Assembly: GCA_027578815.1 (NCBI GenBank)
Contig: JANBTH010000603.1
Location: 1-13,931, forward strand
Source: Coemansia sp. RSA 1804
Taxonomy: Eukaryota; Kickxellomycota; Kickxellomycetes; Kickxellales; Kickxellaceae
Length of the DNA: 13,931 bases
Direction of reading: 5' to 3'
Every line of letters begins with the position of its first letter. Position 1 is the stretch's first letter. The position numbers were made by a program, and so were the translations under genes. Below the pieces are notes generated by a model. That model did no database searches, was not told the DNA's origin, and saw only the letters and a list, made by a program, of their open reading frames with translations. Below are positions 8,046-13,931 of this stretch, piece after piece.

Positions 8046-9365
8046 GCACCACGTTTCCCACTTGATATTAAAAGTACGAATTCATATAAAACACACACGC
8101 ATGCGAACCTGAAAAGAAGGAATTTAAAAGTAGGATGAAGAATTAAAACGATGAGCAAACGTTTAAAAAGAAGGAAAAAGAAAAAGGACGGACGACATTA
8201 CACTTTTTTCCACAGCCAAAAACAACACTCAATCAATCAAGTCAATCAAGCGTTGCCTTCTTTTTGTTGTGATTGCCATTTTTATAGGTTTCCTATCCCT
8301 TCAATGAAGCTGGAGCCAAGGACGTTTTACTAGTGACGTAAATTCAAGCCGTTTTGATCTTCTGATAACCACTTCAGATCAAGGACGTAGTTTTATCAAC
8401 ATCTACGAGTAGGCATCACCTAAGAAGATCATTCTTATCGACAAGTAGGAAATGTTATTTGATGCTATTCTCTTTCCTTTGTCTTAATTCCATGGGGGGT
8501 AAACAACATTCTCACCAACAGTGATAACAAAACAACTGAGGCATGCATCCAGAGAAGTATTATCTTTTAGCAACAGAATAGGTGCAAAAGTGGCTGGAAA
8601 AAAACAATTATTCTCTTGAAATGTTTATTGATGGCGTAGATTCTCTAGAATAAGCATTTTAACATGAATCTATAATGCAGAAAAGGGGGAGTTCTCTTGA
8701 TCTCCTGTGACTGACTATCTGTTGGCTTGGTTTTTTTTTGTTTTTCAGCAGTGGCTGACTATTGTATATATTTAAAAACTGCTTGTGTAATTTGTAGGAG
8801 GATTTCATTTGTAACCTGGAAAAAGATAGTGCCATCTTCGCGTTTAAGCTATTGCATGTGTTATTAGCTACTGCACATTTGCTATTACTAACTCTATAGA
8901 TGACTTTTAGCAAGGGGTTTCTGTCTTCAAAGACGTTAATTTGTGCATTGAATACGCATTGCTATAATGTTAAGAACATTTTTTAATTTGAAAGCCTCTT
9001 TTTCGCTATCCCAAATTTCGGTAGGCTTTTAAACATCTATTTTAGTGATTTACATTTGCCAGCCTCAAAGGCGTCAATTTTTCTATTATGATAACTTTTT
9101 TGGATATTATTGTAGAGAGGCTTGCTTCCCACGATTAGTCAAACAATAATGTCCAAAAAAATTGGAAAATGGATTTAACGTATTCAGATAAAAACTTTAT
9201 AAACAGAAAATGGAACAGCTTTAAATTTTAGTGTGTAATTATATAGATATTTGCTTAAATAGTAATAGTAAATCACTTGAGCTGTAAACATATTCTACAT
9301 CAAATAATGTCTAGTTTCTCGTTCTATTTTTATTATTCTTTAGCTATCATTCTTGATTTACAACC
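8046..9365. other. AT-rich intergenic region between divergent genes
   Basis: A 1.3-kb spacer lies between the starts of the scaffold gene (-) and the acyltransferase relic (+), so it should hold both promoters. It is AT-rich with many stops in all frames. Contents noted: a 17-bp inverted repeat (9096-9160), a diverged 18-base direct repeat (8925-8942 and 9063-9080), and a T9 tract near 8730 resembling a splice acceptor but with no coding sequence beside it. No RNA gene was recognised. Short ORFs at 8151-8333 (+) and 8659-8913 (-) are low-complexity and not called. Confidence 0.6.
9096..9160. repeat. 17-bp inverted repeat with 31-base loop
   Basis: The arm TTTTTTGGATATTATTG (9096-9112) pairs with CAATAATGTCCAAAAAA (9144-9160). 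The only irregular position would be a G-U pair in RNA. The stem is too long to be a likely chance event in this length of AT-rich DNA. It could be the remnant of a small inverted-repeat element or a folded RNA segment. It lies about 200 bases upstream of the acyltransferase relic. Confidence 0.6.
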
Positions 9366-10869
9366 ATGGACGACTTTATCAAAACCGTAAGGCCACAGAG
9401 AGTGTATCTTGATGCGTTTGACAAGATAACATCGGGAGCTAACATTGACTTCTACTACTGGTACGAGAATAAAGAACGCACACCGCAGAGTACTTTTATG
9501 CCAGCAGCAACATTGGAGCAGGCATTCTAAAAGGCACTCTGTGAGTTTCCTCTTTTTGCTGGCACTCTAGTGACGGATTCCAATGGCATGTTTTATGTGC
9601 AAGTAAGCAAGGACAATCTAAATACGCCAGTATATACCGATACAGAGTGCACTGCAGACTTTGACGCAATTAGGGACGCTGGATTCAATACCAATCTTCT
9701 GGGGGAAAATCTTGACCATGCCTGTGATGTCTTAGCGCCTGCCGGAATCATTGGAAGTGGAAAGTTAAAGCTTGCCGAGATCCATGTCATTAGACTTGGC
9801 GGTAATAGTGGTGTATGTGTGTTTGTTAGCGTTCCGCATTGTCTAGTAGATTGTCAGGGGTATTCGTTATTTGTGAAACGCTGGGCAGAGATAAACAGAT
9901 GGCTTCTGGCTTGTGATAAAGGAAGAGACAATTCCTTGCCAGAGAGACAATACATCCATGACCGACAGTTTATTTCAAAGTACTGGAGGGCAGAGACAGA
10001 TAGAATTGACCCTGTAACAGCCAACTCGATGGAAAAAAACGACTATTTCAAAATGGATTGCCTGGTTGTCGCCAGAGACACGTGGGAGGATTATCAAGGC
10101 AGTGGCTTCAATAAACAAGCGCACGATATGCTACTTTTATTTATCCCAAGATAAGGTTAGCAAACTTTGCTCGGATATTAAGGAGAATGCAACCAAAGGC
10201 CAAAGACTCTCGACAAACGACATTTTGACAGCAACGATAGCATCTCTGATTGTACAGAGCATGCGGATGGTTGATATTGAAGCACAAACAAGGCCAATTC
10301 CAACAATAATGCGGCACATATTTGGCAAAAAAAGCGAGAAACAGCAAGAGGCATTAGTGTCGGTTGCAGCAAGTCTACGGCCGCGCGTAGCACATCCAGA
10401 TGTGTTAAATTATACAGGTAACATGGTGATTTCAAGATTAATGACGGTTTCTCTGAGGCTGATTATTGCAGATCCTGTTCCGTCTGCTCTTGCCAAGGTA
10501 GCAGGATGCATTCGAAGCGCTGTAAACAATACCGATGCCGAGTATATTTGCCAATTTGGACATTTGGCAAACAGAAAACCGGAAGGCTATGTCCACCATA
10601 TTCTGGGATTGACTGGATACAAGTACGGGGTAATGGTAAGCAGCCACGTTTCTTTTGCCCCTTACGATGTTGATTTTGGTATGGGCATTCCGATGCTTGT
10701 GAGGCCAGCGTTTCTTTCTTTTCCAAACTCAGTTCTAATAATGCCATGTCGTCCAGGCGCAGGTGGTGGATACGAGATAGTCATGACATTAACCACGGAT
10801 GTTGCAGCCAAGATTATACAAGACAAGCATTGGATGAGTCTGGTGGATAAGTGCGACTACGATATGTAA
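9366..10869 (+). pseudogene. Broken HxxxD/DFG-type acyltransferase (transferase family)
   Basis: About 500 codons from ATG 9366 to TAA 10867-10869, near full length for fungal transferase-family (PF02458-like) acyltransferases, which move acyl groups from CoA thioesters to alcohols or amines. A TAA at 9528-9530 (codon 55) interrupts a conserved stretch (LEQAF-stop-KALCEFPLFAGTLV). A one-base frame change follows near 10033-10070, most simply an extra A in the A7 run at 10033-10039, after which WLSPETRGRII reads through. The catalytic motif survives as HCLVDCQG (H158, D162, counting the stop as a codon) and the structural DFGWG motif as DFGMG (10672-10686). Late-family blocks such as LRPRVAHPD, NYTGNMVI, RPAFLSFPNS and WMSLVDK are intact. 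With two breaks it is probably a young pseudogene, though the homopolymer frameshift alone could be a sequencing error. A short GTGAGT...CTAG span at 9539-9572 is not an intron, because it encodes conserved residues. Confidence 0.8.
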
Positions 10870-11006
10870 AGTCTAAGCCATATGTTTATTTTAGTAACAG
10901 CATTGCCTTCTCTTATAAATATTATTTAGCATGCTTTTTATTCTAGTCAGTTGGGCAAAAATCTAATTAATGTATAATAGAGAGTGTTGCTGGATTGGTT
11001 ATAATA

Positions 11007-12205
11007 TCAGTCATATCGGTCTGTTATCCAGAGAAGACGACGTACCTTGTCAACGTATTTGTTGTTTTGCCCGCTTGCAATAAACTCTTCAATTTTTTTG
11101 TCAAATTCCTTTTTGATGCTCGAAGAAACATATACCAAAGTAAAGTCGGTGCATAGAATGGCGAACGCTAGTGCTGTCTCTACTGGAGACTTTATCTTGC
11201 AACGATGGGCTTCTGTAAGCTTCCAACGTCTAAAACGATGGCATATTGAATAGATTTCTTTGTGGATATTGTCGATAAAGGTAGTATACTAAGAGCTATT
11301 AGACTCAAAGTCAATATTTCCGGGAACACACTTGAGGGTTGACATGTTGGGCAAAAGCTTTACAAGCGTAATAAGCTCACGTATTGTGCCGTTGTTTCTA
11401 GTAAAACTTAGTATTTGAATGTTTTCTAGATACTGGGTTTCTGCCAAGATCCTGTTAACGCCATGCAGCCCGTCTTTACACAGCGAGAGGCTCATTGTTG
11501 CTGGAGTGATGAGGCTTGCTCCAAATCTTGCAAACATGTCATCAGCATTTTCAGCATCGCCAGCATCAATAAGGTTACAAACAGAGACATGGCTCAGGCG
11601 CCCATACTTGCCATTAGAAAACGTCCCGTAGCTCTGTAATATGCTTATTATACCGGTATCAGTTCTAACATCCAAATACTCCAGAGTGTTACTGTTGCCT
11701 CTAAATAGTGCGTCGTCATCGAATATATACTTTGAGTACCAATAAAGGAATTGTAAAGCTGGAAACAAGACTGTGTTTTTGTTTACACTAAGCTTTGCTC
11801 ATGAAATTAATTTCCCGCCACTATGAAATAAAAGCTTTCGTAGGCTTGGATAAACAACTGGCTCGTATTCTTCGTCAAAAATAAAATATCCAACGGTTGA
11901 CAGAAGACCATCGTTTATACTCAATGATTCCAAAGTGGATGCTGAACTTCTGATATCATAAACAAAAACATCACTCTAATCAATTAAGTTACACTCTAGT
12001 TTTGTAAGCTCTACATTATTTTGCACAAGCATATTGTCGCCCCTCCCAGACTTGACTTGTGTCTGCTGATTTGCCTGTGGGGTACAAATTTCCAGTTACC
12101 ACCAGACTCGAAATTCTCCATTATTTTGTTTACAAGTGGCATTATGTTGCCAAGGATTCCACTAAAAGATTGCATTTGGTTGCTGCTGATCTTATTAAAA
12201 ACAAA
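11007..12205 (-). pseudogene. Broken leucine-rich / F-box-like family protein
   Basis: Reading the minus strand, one frame continues from about 12095 to the final TGA (11007-11009), broken by TAG at 11976-11978, TGA at 11799-11801 and TAG at 11289-11291. Similarity is evident across each stop: ELTKLECNLID, LESLSINDGLL, YPSLRKLLFHSGG, FPALQFLYWYSKYIF, NTLEYLDV, NMSTLKCVPG and a terminal KKEFDKKIEEF ... DKVRRLLW block. An earlier piece in another frame (about 12205 to 12090, with MQSFSGILGNIMPLVNKIMENFE) adds at least one frameshift near 12012-12095. Leucine-rich repeats and the C-terminal block match my recollection of expanded F-box-like families in Kickxellomycotina. No F-box end is recognisable, so the 5' part is lost or decayed beyond 12205. 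It converges on the acyltransferase relic with 137 bp between the ends. Family assignment is moderate; pseudogene status is strong. Confidence 0.72.
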
Positions 12206-12578
12206 CTAACCCATCTGGGCAAGTGTTTCCTATGTTCAGGTGGGTCTAAAAGAGGTTGCATGTCATACATGCAAAACAACTAGTAGCCCTAATCACTCTG
12301 AATAATAAGGCTTTGCTCCTTGTTTTGTTTTCTTAGTTATATACCAGATGCCACGCTTGTATCTGTGGCACACGTTTTAGCTGTGTTTACAGCTTGTGAT
12401 AACATCTGCATTGTTACATGATTTTAGCAGAGATTAAATCATAAGGGAATTTAGCCCTGATTACAGCTGGCCTAATAACAGGGCAGTTAAATACCCTGAC
12501 GGAGACATCGCAAGTAATTACTTTCTTTCTTTTCCTTAGTTTATTTTAGTTTTGTTCTTGATCATAAATAGAGAAACA
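12206..12578. other. AT-rich spacer with possible 5' debris of the leucine-rich relic
   Basis: No open frame of note. Just above 12205 on the minus strand a short stretch reads NIGNTCPDGLVCF in yet another frame, which could be further debris of the broken leucine-rich gene. A small inverted repeat (AGCTGT, four-base loop, ACAGCT) lies near 12379. Nothing else is supported. Confidence 0.4.
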
Positions 12579-12824
12579 TTATGCTCTAAGTTTCTCTTCC
12601 TCAGTATAGTTCTTTATAAGAGGTCTTGATTTATTGTGCTTATCACGTGCTTGGTATGCATATGGTAATAAACTTAGTAAATAATATTCCCTTTTGTCTG
12701 GATTTCCTACTTCTTGAATATAAAATCCGAAACCCCGTGCCCTTGGTAATGGGGCCATAACTAACACATGTCCTTTTATTTCATTAAGAAAATTATCAAT
12801 GTCACCTGTAGTTTTGTCGTCCAT
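12579..12824 (-). CDS. Small hypothetical protein, 81 residues
   Basis: An ATG-started ORF (ATG at 12822-12824) with stops on both sides. I do not recognise the family. It has mixed composition for such AT-rich DNA, unlike the Lys/Asn/Phe-rich junk ORFs nearby: an acidic start (MDDKTTGDIDNFLNEIKG), a hydrophobic segment with a basic-glycine turn (VLVMAPLPRARGFGFYIQ), then a Tyr/Leu-rich stretch (REYYLLSLLPYAYQ) and a charged, probably helical tail (YTEEEKLRA). No signal peptide or membrane helix is seen. An in-frame TGA lies nine bases before the ATG, so it is not simply the tail of a longer single-exon gene. It could be a short orphan gene, one exon of a spliced gene, or a surviving piece of a mobile element. 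Confidence 0.4.
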   Translation of the reverse strand: MDDKTTGDIDNFLNEIKGHVLVMAPLPRARGFGFYIQEVGNPDKREYYLLSLLPYAYQARDKHNKSRPLIKNYTEEEKLRA

Positions 12825-13708
12825 GATAGATATTCAGCTGCTATGTGTGAAGAATGTGTTCAATGCTAACTTTTTGTAGCGTATATGTCAATATGATGGA
12901 TAATGTAAGCTAAAGCAAAAAAATAAAAAATTTTATACAAAAATTTTTAATCGTTTATATACTGAAAGGAATACTCTCTAGGATTTTTTGTTTAACATGT
13001 TATTTTGGTTTAATTTCTAGTGCAGCAATTGTTATTATATGTAAGTACACTATATAATTACATCATAATTACATCATAATTACATTTGTTTTAAGAGACT
13101 TTCAAATAGAATAATAAGATTTGTTATTAACTATGAAGGAACCTTTCAAACTATCATACCGGACAAGCCGCTGATTTTATACCTTGGCGTTTATCATCCT
13201 GTATGTCTCAAACATTTATATCATCATTTTTAGGAGTGATAAATGTTGAGTATTGATTGCAGGTTCTTTTTTTCGTATAGTTTGTGACATTTAATCTTCA
13301 GAACTGATTAATATCGGACGCTGATTTCAGGTCTTCATATCTTGCTCTGAGCAACACATCATTTACCCGCCATAAAAATTATAAATGCACATTAAAAGTA
13401 TACAGAAACTTTATAATTTAAATTTTAAATAGGCATACACGTTTCGTGCAGAACCAAATTTTAAAAGACTAAAAATTAGGCTAAAGTCATGATTACGCGT
13501 TTATATGATAATCTCATATACATAAAAACATATTAAAAGGCCATGATATCAAATTTTAAGCTAACAAATACTTTACGTCAAAACTTGGCTCTAGTCTTTT
13601 TTGATTTAAACTGCTTATTTCTGTATATTTATTAGATGATTATTTGGTCTTTATCAACATTCACACAAAACTCAAGGGTAACCAGGAATTTACTTTTAAA
13701 AACGCTTC
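12825..13708. other. AT-rich intergenic region
   Basis: About 880 bp of strongly AT-rich DNA between the small ORF and the MATE gene end. It contains an 11-bp tandem repeat (13054-13085) and a 54-residue plus-strand frame without an ATG start (13069-13233) that may be a coding remnant. Otherwise I see only stop-rich sequence, including the probable 3' UTR of the MATE gene just below 13709. Confidence 0.5.
13054..13085. repeat. 11-bp tandem repeat, about three copies
   Basis: The unit ATAATTACATC is present twice perfectly and then as a 10-base partial third copy. It is a short minisatellite in an intergenic AT-rich region with no associated gene. Confidence 0.7.
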
Positions 13709-13931
13709 TTAGCTGCTAGGCTCTGTGGTGCTGCCACTGTTGTTCTTGAGCCGCAAAAGACAAATGCGCATTTCGTCCTTCCAGTCAATAAAGAAATGAA
13801 AATAGATAATTTGAACTGTCAGAGCAAACAGGGCACCCGCACATGTGCCCCACCAAAGCCCAATTGATTCCATGTGTTTTATGTATTCCAGATATATTGC
13901 AACTGGCAGAGCTGATACGCCAAACCCAAAC
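13709..13931 (-). CDS. MATE-family multidrug/toxin exporter, C-terminal end only
   Basis: Reading the minus strand from the window edge, a frame runs without stops to TAA at 13709-13711 and gives 73 C-terminal residues. They hold two hydrophobic segments: FGVSALPVAIYLEYI, and GLWWGTCAGALFALTVQ continuing into IIYFHFFI. The GLWWG motif between the last two helices, followed by a short WKDE-type charged tail, is characteristic of eukaryotic MATE (multi-antimicrobial extrusion) transporters, which export organic cations or metabolites by antiport with protons or sodium. The protein ends in a hydrophilic Ser/Thr-rich tail, fitting a cytosolic C-terminus. The other roughly ten helices, including the ion-binding residues, lie outside the window, so substrate and activity cannot be judged. 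Confidence 0.75.
   Translation of the reverse strand, partial: FGFGVSALPVAIYLEYIKHMESIGLWWGTCAGALFALTVQIIYFHFFIDWKDEMRICLLRLKNNSGSTTEPSS

Noticed and set aside
8151..8333. 60-residue plus-strand ORF starting with a Lys/Arg-rich run
   Set aside because: Basic run comes from A-rich DNA; no conserved pattern, and it lies in the divergent promoter region.
8330..8410. Short frame reading LLITTSDQGRSFIN, resembling the second Asp region of a retroelement integrase
   Set aside because: Only about 20 residues, surrounded by stops, with no neighbouring integrase or reverse-transcriptase motifs; too weak to call a mobile element.
8659..8913. 84-residue minus-strand ORF
   Set aside because: Low-complexity composition without domain features; starts at a non-ATG codon.
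9539..9572. GTGAGT...CTAG span resembling a short intron in the acyltransferase relic
   Set aside because: It encodes conserved family residues, is only about 34 nt long, and would not remove the TAA at 9528.
10137..10747. Minus-strand ORFs opposite the acyltransferase relic
   Set aside because: Antisense shadows; the plus strand carries the recognisable acyltransferase motifs.
11047..12283. Plus-strand ORFs at 11047, 11419, 12021 and 12059
   Set aside because: They oppose the leucine-rich relic, whose minus-strand reading has the protein-like pattern; these show none.
1..13931. tRNA, rRNA, CRISPR arrays or transposon ends
   Set aside because: No tRNA-like T-loop/acceptor pairing, no regularly spaced repeats and no terminal repeats with target duplications were seen by eye; a dedicated RNA and repeat scan would be decisive.

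Overview
The window looks like nuclear DNA of an early-diverging fungus, most likely Kickxellomycotina (Coemansia-like). This rests on recognising protein families, not on any search. Supporting signs are a stand-alone arginine-type carbamoyl-phosphate synthase C-terminus, a Pan1/intersectin-type endocytic scaffold, an F-box-like protein and a broken leucine-rich relative typical of expanded families in that group, a broken HxxxD/DFG-type acyltransferase, and a MATE transporter end. Introns are sparse; I can support only one.

Layout. Positions 1-2757 are very GC-rich: the 3' end of a CPA2-like gene (to 441), a pyrimidine-rich spacer, and an intact F-box-like gene (691-2757) whose 3' third becomes GAT/AAT-rich. 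An AT-rich spacer (2758-3586) precedes a small four-helix membrane protein (3587-4330, +). That gene meets the large scaffold gene tail to tail, with 63 bp between stop codons. The scaffold gene lies on the minus strand. Its true start is a 28-nt first exon at 8004-8031, joined to the main exon 4394-7869 over a 134-nt intron.

From about 8050 to 13700 the DNA is AT-rich and mostly relic: a dead acyltransferase (9366-10869, +; one nonsense codon and one frameshift), then, converging on it, a dead leucine-rich protein gene (11007-about 12205, -; three in-frame stops and at least one frameshift). A plausible 81-residue orphan ORF lies at 12579-12824 (-). The last 223 bp hold the C-terminus of a MATE-family exporter (13709-13931, -).

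The genes do not form a pathway or cluster; this is an ordinary eukaryotic neighbourhood of unrelated genes with a decaying accessory patch. I found no convincing new biological system. The items most worth a second look are the combination of tandem EH domains with two C-terminal SH3 domains and a WASP-like acidic DEW patch in one protein, its tiny first exon, and a minimal upstream ORF ending two bases before its start codon.
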